Shown: piece by piece, positions 51,735-60,200 of the stretch
Numbering within the stretch: position 1 is the first letter of the stretch
Layout: each line of letters begins with the position of its first letter
Assembly: GCF_000422485.1 (NCBI RefSeq)
Contig: NZ_KE383856.1
Span: forward strand, 72,656-136,655
Reading direction: 5' to 3'
Length of the DNA: 64,000 nt
DNA from: Paenibacillus pasadenensis DSM 19293
Lineage (GTDB): Bacteria > Bacillota > Bacilli > Paenibacillales > Paenibacillaceae
Notes under the pieces: model-generated
The model's input: only the letters and a program-made list of their open reading frames with translations
Told to the model about the DNA's origin: nothing
The model's database searches: none
Program-made: the position numbers and the translations under genes

Positions 51735-52973
51735 ATGGAAACGACCGATAGAAACGGAGCGGCGCAGGAAGAGGCGAGCCGCCTGCGGATTGAGTTGCCG
51801 GAGCTGTTCAGCTGGCCGGCGGTGCTGGGCTACTTGGCGAGATCGAGCGACGAGGCGCTGTACCGGGTCGACGGCAGCGAGGTGACGAAGCTGTTCGAGC
51901 GGGAGGGCGAGCTGGCGCTGGTCCGCTTCCGTTGCCGGGACGATGTCCATGCGCTCGAGGCGGAATTCGTGCCGATCGGCACGGATGCGAGCGAGCCCGA
52001 GCCCGCCGCTCCAGCCGCGGGGCGCGCCGGGCCAACGTCCGCCCGATCAATCGGCGGCCTCCCGGCAACCGCCTCCGCCGCCGACTCGTCGCCGTCCGCA
52101 GCGCCGTCCGCCGCCGCGGCTGCACCCGCAGCGCTCTCGGCCGCTCACCCAGCGAGCGAGCCCGCGCCTGAAGACCCGGCGAGCGGTCTCCCGCCCGCCG
52201 CTCCAGTCGCGCCAACGTCCGCCGCTGAGCCCTCGGCCGCTCGCCCGGCGCTCGAGCCCGCCGACCCGCCCGCGCCTGCCGCCGCCCGGCCTTCCCCGGC
52301 GATGCAGGCGCATGTGCGGCGCTACGCCGAGGAGTGGTTCGACCTGGACCGCGACCTGGCGCCGTTCTACCGGCTGGCGGCCGCCGACCCGCTGCTGAAA
52401 GAGGCGGCGGAGACGTTCCGCGGCCTGCGGATGGTCGGCATCCCCGATCTGTTCGAGGCCGCCTGCTGGGGCATCATCGGCCAGCAGATCAACCTGCCGT
52501 TCGCCTATGCGCTCAAGAAGCGCTTCACGGAGTCGTTCGGCCGCTCGGTCCGCCACGGCGGCTGGACGTACTGGTGCTTCCCGAAGCCTGCGGCGGTCGC
52601 CGCGCTGGAGCCGTCCGACATCGCGGCGCTGCAGATGACGACGCGCAAGTCGGAGTATCTGATCGGCGTCGCGCGTCATGTCGCGGCCGGCGAGCTGGAC
52701 AAGAGGGAGCTGGCGGCGGCCGGCTGGTCGGCTGCGGAAAAAAGGCTGACGGCGGTCCGCGGCATCGGGCCGTGGACCGCGCATTACGTCATGATGCGCT
52801 GCCTGCGCATGGCCGAGGCGCTGCCCGCCGCCGACGTCGGCCTGCAGCATGCGATCCGCGTCCAGGCCGGCTTGGAGCGCAAGCCGACCGAGCCCGAAGT
52901 GCGCGAGCATGCCCGCGCCTGGGCAGGCTGGGAGGCCTATGCGACTTTTTATTTGTGGCGGACGCTGTATTAG
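51735..52973 (+). CDS. alkA: DNA-3-methyladenine glycosylase, AlkA type, with long linker
   Basis: A 412-residue base-excision repair enzyme. Residues 15-85 correspond to the AlkA N-terminal domain, residues about 205-412 to the HhH-GPD domain: EAACWGIIGQQINLPFAYALKKRF, MTTRKSEYLIGVARHV, the hairpin LTAVRGIGPWTAHYVMMRCL and the catalytic aspartate in ALPAADVGLQHAIR (D367). Between them lie about 115 residues of Ala/Pro/Ser-rich sequence without parallel in ordinary AlkA proteins (normally about 280-300 residues). The enzyme removes alkylated purines. A MITE-like element begins 3 bp after the stop. Confidence 0.88.
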   Translation: METTDRNGAAQEEASRLRIELPELFSWPAVLGYLARSSDEALYRVDGSEVTKLFEREGELALVRFRCRDDVHALEAEFVPIGTDASEPEPAAPAAGRAGPTSARSIGGLPATASAADSSPSAAPSAAAAAPAALSAAHPASEPAPEDPASGLPPAAPVAPTSAAEPSAARPALEPADPPAPAAARPSPAMQAHVRRYAEEWFDLDRDLAPFYRLAAADPLLKEAAETFRGLRMVGIPDLFEAACWGIIGQQINLPFAYALKKRFTESFGRSVRHGGWTYWCFPKPAAVAALEPSDIAALQMTTRKSEYLIGVARHVAAGELDKRELAAAGWSAAEKRLTAVRGIGPWTAHYVMMRCLRMAEALPAADVGLQHAIRVQAGLERKPTEPEVREHARAWAGWEAYATFYLWRTLY

Positions 52974-52975
52974 GT

Positions 52976-53142
52976 CTAGGGCGTGCTTGCAAACCCGCTC
53001 AGGGGCATCTATCCCCGCCTTTTTGCCCCCTGCTTCGTCACGCAGGCTTGACGTACCCCCGGTACGCCTTCGCCTACGTTCCTCGCAGGGATCAAAAATT
53101 CGGTCACATCTGCTTCCTTCGGGGCATGCAAACACGCCCTAG
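52976..53142. mobile_element. MITE-like element, copy 1 (167 bp)
   Basis: Ends read CTAGGGCGTGCTTGC... and ...GCAAACACGCCCTAG, imperfect terminal inverted repeats bounded by CTAG. The inside matches the reverse complement of 63697-63817, except for an extra segment of about 43 bp flanked by CGCAGG on both sides. No coding capacity and no transposase nearby. Confidence 0.8.
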
Positions 53143-53486
53143 CGAACGATGGCGCGAGAGACGGAGGCTGCGGCCTTCCGTCTCTCTTTTTTTTGCTTTC
53201 CTGCGGCAGCGGCCGAGCGCCCGGAAGCCGCCTCGGAACGGCCCTTCCGCCTGCCGAAAGCCGCTTCCGCGCAACGCCCGCCGCTGGAGAAAGCGATGCG
53301 CTGCGCGGATTTCCAAGCGATTCCATTTCTCGTAGAGCGACCATTAACGAGAAATATTTCAATAACCGATAATAATCGACAGCAACTGACATTAGTGCGA
53401 TGGTACTATATGGGGAGCGTTTATACGAGTGCAGGCCTATTGGTGAAGCCGATCAAATCGAGGATGCTAGAGGAGGAGAAGGAAGC
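53143..53486. other. Intergenic region with promoter-like AT-rich stretch
   Basis: The first 180 bp look non-coding and contain a GAGACGGAGGC/GCCTTCCGTCTC hairpin with a T run (near 53158-53192), a likely terminator. From 53340 the DNA becomes AT-rich, with CTGACA at 53388 and TACTATAT near 53404 that may be the promoter of the next gene. Confidence 0.45.
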
Positions 53487-55169
53487 TTGGAGAAAAGGCT
53501 GCCGAAAGTTGTCATATTGGGCGGCGGAGTCGCGGGAATGAGCGCAGCCCATGAGCTGGCCGAACGCGGTTTCGAGGTGTCCGTCTACGAGGCGAGAGAG
53601 GTTCCCGGCGGCAAGGCCCGCAGCATGGAGGCCAAGGGCACGGGCATCGACGGAAGGAAGGATCTGCCGGGAGAGCACGGGTTCCGCTTCTTCCCGAAGT
53701 TCTACCAGCATGTGACCGACACGATGAAGAGGATCCCGCTCCAAAGCGGCGCGCGCGGCGGCGTGCTCGACCAGCTGCTCGGAAACGGACGCAAGAGCGT
53801 GTTCGACAACCTGGTCGAGGGCACGCGGCTCGGGCTCGCCTTCGACGACCGCGACATGCTCCCGTTCATTACGGAGTTCCCCGAATCGATCTCCGATCTG
53901 AAGGTGCTGTTCACGTCGCTGTTCGAAAACCATCTCGGCCTGACGGCGGAGGAGGCGGCGCTGTACGGCGCGAAGCTGTTCGAGCTCGCCTCCAGCAGCA
54001 AGCTGCGCCGCTACCTCGACTACCAGCGGGTGTCGTGGTGGGACTTCATCGAGGCGGACAAGCAGTCGGAGCAGTTCAAGCGCATCTTCGTCGGCCTCTC
54101 CCGCATCCTCGTCGCGGCCAAGGCGCAGGAAGCGAACGCCTGCACGATCGGCACGGTCGGCGCGACGCTCATGCTCGACATGGTGACGCCGGGCGGCAGC
54201 GCCGACCGGCTGCTGAACGGGCCGACCAACGAGGCTTGGCTGTTCCCCTGGTACGATCATCTCGAATCGCTGGGCGTAAAATTCTACCGAGGCGCGCCGG
54301 TCAAGGCGATCCATTGCGAGAAGGGCTCCATCGTCGGAGCGACCGTGCTGCTGGACGGACAGGAGCAGCTTGTCGTCGGCGACTGCTACATCGCGGCGCT
54401 GCCGGTCGAGGTGATGGCGGGCCTGCTCACCGACGAGCTGGTGCAGGCCGATCCGCTGCTCGGCAGCATCAAGCCGCTGAGCGAGTCGGTCGAGTGGATG
54501 AACGGCATCCAGTTCTATCTGAACGAGGACGTCGAGCTGATCCACGGTCATATCATCTGCATGGACAGCCCGTGGGCGCTGACGCTCGTCTCCCAGAAGC
54601 AGTTCTGGCCGGGCGTCGATCTGTCCGAATACGGCAACGGCAAGGTCAAGGGCATCCTCTCGGTCGACGTCTCCGACTGGGAGTCCAAGGGCGTCCTGTT
54701 CGGCAAGCCGGCGATGCAATGCTCGGCCGAGGAGATCAAGCAGGAAGTATGGCAGCAGCTCAAGGACCATTTCAACCATAGCGGCGACGTGCTCCATGAC
54801 GGGCTGCTGGAGGCGTGGTTCCTCGACGAGGACATCCAGTTTCCGAATCCGCACGGGGCGACCAACATGGAGCCTCTGCTCGTGAACCGGGTCCATACGT
54901 GGGATCTGCGGCCGAACGCCTACACCGCGATCCCCAATTTCTACCTCGCCTCCGACTATGTCCGCACCAATACGGACCTGGCGACGATGGAGGGAGCCAA
55001 CGAGGCGGCCAGGCGGGCCGTCAACGCCATTATAGATCATTATGAGATCAAGGCCGACAAATGCCGGATCTGGGACATGTACGCGTTCGAGCTGCTCGGG
55101 CTGTGGCAGCGCAACGACAAGTCCCGATGGGAAGACGGCCTTCCCTGGAACGGCAAGATTGTCGGCTAG
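53487..55169 (+). CDS. FAD-dependent oxidoreductase, phytoene-desaturase/HpnE-like
   Basis: A 560-residue flavoprotein of the amine-oxidase/phytoene-desaturase superfamily. The dinucleotide fold is KVVILGGGVAGMSAAHELAERGFEVSVYEAREVPGGKARS near residue 5, and LPGEHGFRFFPKFYQHV is the motif of a desaturase-like subgroup; the C-terminal FAD contact is IPNFYLASDYVRTNTDLATMEGANEAARRAVNAI. Hydroxysqualene dehydroxylases and carotenoid desaturases share these features; the exact substrate is unknown and no isoprenoid genes are nearby. TTG 53487 is chosen because AGGAGGAG is 8 bp upstream. The histidine-kinase gene follows after 23 bp. Confidence 0.85.
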   Translation: MEKRLPKVVILGGGVAGMSAAHELAERGFEVSVYEAREVPGGKARSMEAKGTGIDGRKDLPGEHGFRFFPKFYQHVTDTMKRIPLQSGARGGVLDQLLGNGRKSVFDNLVEGTRLGLAFDDRDMLPFITEFPESISDLKVLFTSLFENHLGLTAEEAALYGAKLFELASSSKLRRYLDYQRVSWWDFIEADKQSEQFKRIFVGLSRILVAAKAQEANACTIGTVGATLMLDMVTPGGSADRLLNGPTNEAWLFPWYDHLESLGVKFYRGAPVKAIHCEKGSIVGATVLLDGQEQLVVGDCYIAALPVEVMAGLLTDELVQADPLLGSIKPLSESVEWMNGIQFYLNEDVELIHGHIICMDSPWALTLVSQKQFWPGVDLSEYGNGKVKGILSVDVSDWESKGVLFGKPAMQCSAEEIKQEVWQQLKDHFNHSGDVLHDGLLEAWFLDEDIQFPNPHGATNMEPLLVNRVHTWDLRPNAYTAIPNFYLASDYVRTNTDLATMEGANEAARRAVNAIIDHYEIKADKCRIWDMYAFELLGLWQRNDKSRWEDGLPWNGKIVG

Positions 55170-55192
55170 CTGATCGGAAGGAAAGCCTTGCC

Positions 55193-56482
55193 GTGATCGA
55201 ATACATTCTTGCGCGCGAATTTCAGGGGTTGATGTACTATCTGACCGCCTGCCTGCTGTTCCTCATCATCACGCCGCGGGTGTCCTTCATGCGCTTCGGA
55301 CGCAAGCTGCTGTTCGTCGGCATCCTGGCGCTGATGTCCTACTTCTATCTGGGCTACGAGGAGATCGATCCGCTCGTCTATGCCTTCCACCTGGTGCCGG
55401 TATGCGTCGCGCTGATCGCCATCTACGAGGGCTGGATCCCGGGAGTGGCGACAGCGGCCGCGTTCATCTGGGGCAACATCTTCATCGCGGGCAACGAATG
55501 GGCGCCGGGAACGATCTCCGCGACGATCGTCGCGGCGGCCGGCATCGCCTACCACTACCGGATGCCGTCGCCGGAGACGGTGAGGCGCATGCTGACGATG
55601 CACTTCCTGCTCGTCAGCGGCTACATGGCGCTGTTCGTCGGCGTGTCGCTGGCGACCTCCGAGACGATGGACCATCAGCGGATGCTGGCGACCGGCATCG
55701 GCACGCTGCTGTCGTCTCCGCTCGTCGCCTACACCTACTATCTGGTCAAGCACCAGGAGCGGCTGACGGAGGAGCTTTTCAACGCTGAGAAATATCATCT
55801 CATCGGCCAGCTGACCGCCTCGATCTCGCATGAGATCCGCAATCCGCTGACGACGGCGCGCGGCTTCCTGCAGCTGATGGGCCGCTCCGGCCTCGACTCG
55901 GCGACGCTCGAGCGCTACCGGACGAACGCGCTGGAGGGCATCGACGGAGCGAACGCCATCATCACCGACTACCTCAACTACAGCAAGCCGTCCGTGGACG
56001 AGCCCCGGCTGCTCGACGTCCGCCAGGAGCTGGCGAGCGTCGAGCAGTGGGTCAAGCCGCTGTGCGTCATGACCGGGGTGGAGCTCGTGTCGAGGCATGG
56101 CGTCCACGACGAGCTGCCGGTCGTCGGCGACTCCAAGAAGCTGCAGCAATGCCTGCTCAACATCATGAAAAACGCCGTCGAGTCGATGCCGGAGGGCGGC
56201 GTGCTGACGGTCAGCTCCCGCAAGGAGAACGGCAAGGTGCTCATCTTCATCCGCGATACCGGCATCGGCATGAACGAGCAGCAGCTCAAGCGGATCGGCA
56301 TGCCGTTCTACACGACCAAGGAAAAAGGAACCGGACTCGGCCTGATGGTCGTCACCAATCTGATCCAGGCGATGGGCGGAAGGCTCTACTTCCGCAGCAA
56401 GCCGGGTCAAGGCACGATCTGCGAGGTGCATCTGCCGCTCAAGCCGGAGGACGAGCCGGTCATCCCCCTACCCGCTCCATAG
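55193..56482 (+). CDS. Membrane sensor histidine kinase, sporulation-kinase-like
   Basis: A 429-residue kinase. Residues 1-190 hold about six hydrophobic segments with short loops, resembling the 5TM-LYT-type sensor of KinB-like kinases. The dimerisation/phosphoacceptor segment is LIGQLTASISHEIRNPLTTARGFLQLM (H213); the ATPase domain has NIMKNAVESMPEGG (N box), IRDTGIGMNEQQLKRIGMPFYTTKEKGTGLGLMV (G1/F/G2 boxes). The SHEIRNPLTTARGFLQL form is typical for kinases feeding the Spo0F/Spo0A phosphorelay. There is no adjacent response regulator, again fitting a phosphorelay kinase. Start GTG 55193 after GGAAGGA. Confidence 0.92.
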   Translation: MIEYILAREFQGLMYYLTACLLFLIITPRVSFMRFGRKLLFVGILALMSYFYLGYEEIDPLVYAFHLVPVCVALIAIYEGWIPGVATAAAFIWGNIFIAGNEWAPGTISATIVAAAGIAYHYRMPSPETVRRMLTMHFLLVSGYMALFVGVSLATSETMDHQRMLATGIGTLLSSPLVAYTYYLVKHQERLTEELFNAEKYHLIGQLTASISHEIRNPLTTARGFLQLMGRSGLDSATLERYRTNALEGIDGANAIITDYLNYSKPSVDEPRLLDVRQELASVEQWVKPLCVMTGVELVSRHGVHDELPVVGDSKKLQQCLLNIMKNAVESMPEGGVLTVSSRKENGKVLIFIRDTGIGMNEQQLKRIGMPFYTTKEKGTGLGLMVVTNLIQAMGGRLYFRSKPGQGTICEVHLPLKPEDEPVIPLPAP

Positions 56483-56900
56483 TCAGCTCCCACAGCCTGC
56501 CTGCCGCAGGCGGAGCGGCGCCGCGCGGCAGCGGGAGCGGAAAGGAGCGGTCCTCGAGCTTCAGCAGGCAGCCCGCGGGCAGCCGGGCGAGCAGCCAGCC
56601 CGATACGCGGCCGTCCTCGGGCGGATCGTACAGCATGCCGGCGAGCAGGCTGCCGCCGACCGTCAGGCAGGGCAGCGGCGCCGTGCCGGCGAAGCCCTCG
56701 GCCGTGACGCGGATCAGATAGACGCCGCCGGCGGCGACATGGATCGCGACGCCTTCGCTCTTCGGAGCGGAGGCGTCTTTGCGTTGTTTTTTCGGGCCGG
56801 CCGGCGAGGAGGGGGCGGCGTCGGCGGCCGGAGCTTCCAGGCGGACTCGGACCTGATGGCGGCAGACGAGACGCGACGGGCGTCTGGGGCGGGCGGGCAT
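56460..56900 (-). CDS. Hypothetical protein
   Basis: A 146-residue basic protein beginning MPARPRRPSRLVCRHQVRVRLEAP with AAGGAGG 8 bp before its ATG, good support for translation. A Pro/Lys-rich segment precedes a beta-type domain (GVAIHVAAGGVYLIRVTAEGFAG, then GGSLLAGMLYDPPEDGRVSGWLLARLPAGCLLKLEDRSFPLPLP). No family recognised. It converges with and overlaps the last 23 bases of the kinase gene. Confidence 0.6.
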   Translation of the reverse strand: MPARPRRPSRLVCRHQVRVRLEAPAADAAPSSPAGPKKQRKDASAPKSEGVAIHVAAGGVYLIRVTAEGFAGTAPLPCLTVGGSLLAGMLYDPPEDGRVSGWLLARLPAGCLLKLEDRSFPLPLPRGAAPPAAGRLWELTMERVGG

Positions 56901-56924
56901 GGGCCGTCCTCCTTTCCTTCCGGC

Positions 56925-57081
56925 AGCCGCTACAGGCAGCGGCTAGCGGGCAGCAGCTACTACCGACAGCGGCTATCGGCAGCGGCTACCGATAACGGAT
57001 ACCGGCAGCGGCGCGGATTCCTCTGCCTTAGCTTATGCGGTGCGGCCGCTTTTTTGGAAAGTTGATTAAAATTAAAATTTG
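56925..57081. repeat. Short degenerate repeats of GCAGCGGCTA and AT-rich promoter upstream
   Basis: Between about 56925 and 57015 the words GGCAGCGGCTA, GACAGCGGCTATC and GGCAGCGGCTACC recur with a spacing near 20 bp. They end in an A/T tract (57062-57081) resembling an UP element for the promoter at 57082. Confidence 0.55.
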
Positions 57082-57110
57082 TTGACATAAAGTTTAGGTA
57101 AAACTATAAT
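57082..57110 (+). promoter_or_regulatory. Perfect sigma-A promoter for the GH5-SLH gene
   Basis: TTGACA (57082-57087) and TATAAT (57105-57110) are separated by 17 bp, with an A/T-rich block directly upstream. The leader would be about 115 bases long. Confidence 0.9.
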
Positions 57111-57232
57111 TTCGTTGAATTATAGGAAACGCTGCCAATCCGTTCGCCTAACAAGCTCGGAAGGGAGGGCAAGTCAAACCGCTTGGCCGCAGTTCGGGCA
57201 ACTCACAATCACATTCGGGAGGCATGAGCTTC

Positions 57233-60200
57233 ATGAACAAGCATCATCCGCAATCCATTATGAAAGCGTTTTTATGCTGGCTTCTCATCCTGGCCCTGGC
57301 CGCTCCGGCAGGAGGCATCGGCTCGGCTGCGGCTGCTGCGCCTGCCGGCCAGCCGGACGAGCCGACGGCCGCCGAGGCCGTGTACGGGCTCGCGGAGCCG
57401 TCGGCCTTCCAGACCTACATCACCGTAGACGGCGACAGGCTGATGGACGGCGAGCAGGAGTTCCGCTTCGCCTCGCTCAACTATCCCGGCGCGCTCGGCG
57501 ATCCCGAGTTCGCGCAGGACGACGCGCTGCGCACGATTTCCGCGATGGGCGGCAAAGTCACACGCTCCTACGTGCCGTCGGTGCTGCGCTATGACGGCTC
57601 CAACGCCGGCTCGGCGTTCATCCTCGGTCCGGACGCGGACGGCGTCATGCAGTTCAGCGAGGAGGGCTTCCGCAAGATGGACCGGATGCTTGCCCTGGCG
57701 AACCGCACCGGCGTGCGGGTCATCGTGCCGTTCGTCGACCAGTGGCAGTGGGTCGGCGGCATCGAGAGCTTCGTGAACTTCGTTTATCCCGGCACGATCA
57801 CCGGCGACGCGGCGACGGACCCGGACGGCTGGAAGTTCTACACGGATGACAAGGTCATCGATCTGTTCAAGCAGACGGTCGCCTACATGCTCAACCGGAC
57901 GAACACGATCACCGGCGTGAAATACAAGGACGACAAGGCGATCCTCGCCTGGGAGACCGGCAACGAGCTCGGCGGCTACAACCAGGACAAGTTCCCGCAG
58001 GCGTGGACGACGGAGATCGCCCGCTACATCAAGGAGGAGCTGCAGCCGAAGCAGCTGCTGCTCGACGGGCGGTTCGCGATCCATCCGGATTCGCTGACGG
58101 ACCCGAACATCGACGTCGTCGGCAACCATTTCTACACCGGCAACTTCATCGACAAGGTGAACGGGGACCGGGCCGTCTCCAAAGGAAAGAAGCCGTACAT
58201 CCTCGGGGAGTTCGGCCTTTACACGGACAAGGAGCCGGTCGACGCGCTGTTCGACGCGGCGCTGCAGAACGGCACCTCCGGCGCGCTCATCTGGTCGCTG
58301 CGCCCGCACAAGGAGGACGGCGGCTTCTACTGGCATGACGAGAACCCGGGCAACTGGGCGTCCTACCACTGGCCGGGCTTCTCGGCCGGCGATTATTACG
58401 GCGAGACCGGCATCATCCGCACGGTATACAAGTACGCGCATTATATGGACAAGCTCGACGCGGCCAAGACGACGGCGGTGCCGCCGATTCCGGCTCCGGA
58501 CGGCGCGCCGAAGCTGCTGCCGATCGAGTCGGTCGCGGACATCCGCTGGCAAGGCTCGGTCGGGGCGTCCGGCTACGAGGTGCAGCGCTCCGAGGACAGC
58601 GAGACGTGGGAGACGGTCGTCGAAAGCTTTTCGGACGGCGGACGCGCCGGGACGAAGGCGTTCCATGACGAGCGGGCCATCACCGGCGTCAGCTACCAGT
58701 ACCGGGTGCGCGGCGTGAACGAGAGCGGCCAGTCCGCCTGGTCGAACGTCGTCGCCGTCGAGGCGGCGCGCCATCTCATCGCCGATGAGATGAGCCTGCT
58801 GCAGAGCCCGCTCGAAACCCGCAGCACCTATGCGTTCGACCATACGTCCAACGTGACGAACGCGGCGGACAGCTGGAACGAGCTCGGCATCGGCTTCAAG
58901 GCTCATGTCGGCAGCGAGTCCGGCGGCACGATCACGTATGCTTCCCCGGTCGCGCTGAAGCGCGCCGCGGCGAAGGTCGAAGGCTCCGGCCAGGTCCGCT
59001 GGTTCGCGTCGAGCGAGCCGTACGCGGGGTATGCCGAGGTCGCGGCGGACGTGCAGGACGGCTGGTCGACGGCCGGCAGCCTGCCGGCGGACACCCGCTT
59101 CGTCAAGCTGCTGCTCGAGGGCGGCGCGCGGGTCAAGGTCGACCGCGTCGAGCTGGAATACGACTATGCCGGCACGGGCTGGCAGGCGGTGCCGGAGCGC
59201 AGCCGCAAGGGCTTCGTCGTCGACCGCGAGTTCGCGGAGCTGCCGGCGTCCAAGTCGGACGCGCTGGAGCGGCGGGACGGCAGCGAGGCGACCGGCGGCC
59301 AGGCGGTGCTGGCGAATGCGGGATCCGCAGAGGCGTCGCTCGTCTATTCGGTGCCGGCCGATCTGAGCTCCTACCGGTTCGTCGCCTATGCGCCGGAAGG
59401 CAGCGCGGGGCTGAAGCTGGAGGCGTCCATCGACGGCATCGCCTACGTTCCGCTGCAGCCTGCCCTGACGAAGGAAGCGGCCGCCGAGGGCTGGAGCAAG
59501 CTCGCCTATTCGAGCTTCGATCTGCCGGCGTCGGTGCGCTATGTCCGCGCGCTGTTCCCGGACGGGGCGGACGGAATCGGGCTGGCCCGCGTCGAGCTCG
59601 GCTACGGCAGCAGCCTCGTGCCGCTGACGGAGGCTCCTCCGGCGAATGTGATGGAGGACGGCGAGTACGACTTCGGCCGCGACGACTCGATCGCCGCCCG
59701 GTATGAGCGCAATGAGAACGGAGACGGAATCTCGATCGCGCTGGACGGCGAGTCCCGCTTCAAGGGCAGCTACGGCGTCCGGCTCGGCTACGAGCTCGGC
59801 TCGGCAGGATATGCCGGCTTGTCCCGCCCGCTCGGCGGAGCGGATCTGAGCGGCTTCGACGCGCTGCATGCCTGGGTGAAGCCGGACGGCAGCGGCAACA
59901 AGCTGAGCTTCCAGCTGACGGCCGGCGATGGGCGCGTCTGGGAAGCGCCGGTCGCGCTGTCCGGGACGGCGGCTCGCGTCGTGGAGATCAAGCTGGCGGA
60001 CTTCGTCCAGCCGGAGTGGAGCAAAGACGCCGCCGGCGAAGGGGCGATGGACCTGAGCTCGGTCCAGCGGTTCGCGCTGATCGTGAGCGGGGGCGAGTCG
60101 GCATCGGCTTCGTCCGGGTCGATCGCAATCGACGAAGTGAAGCTTGCGAACGCGTCCAAGCTGGACAACTTCGAGGGCTACGGCGGCTACAACGCGCTTG

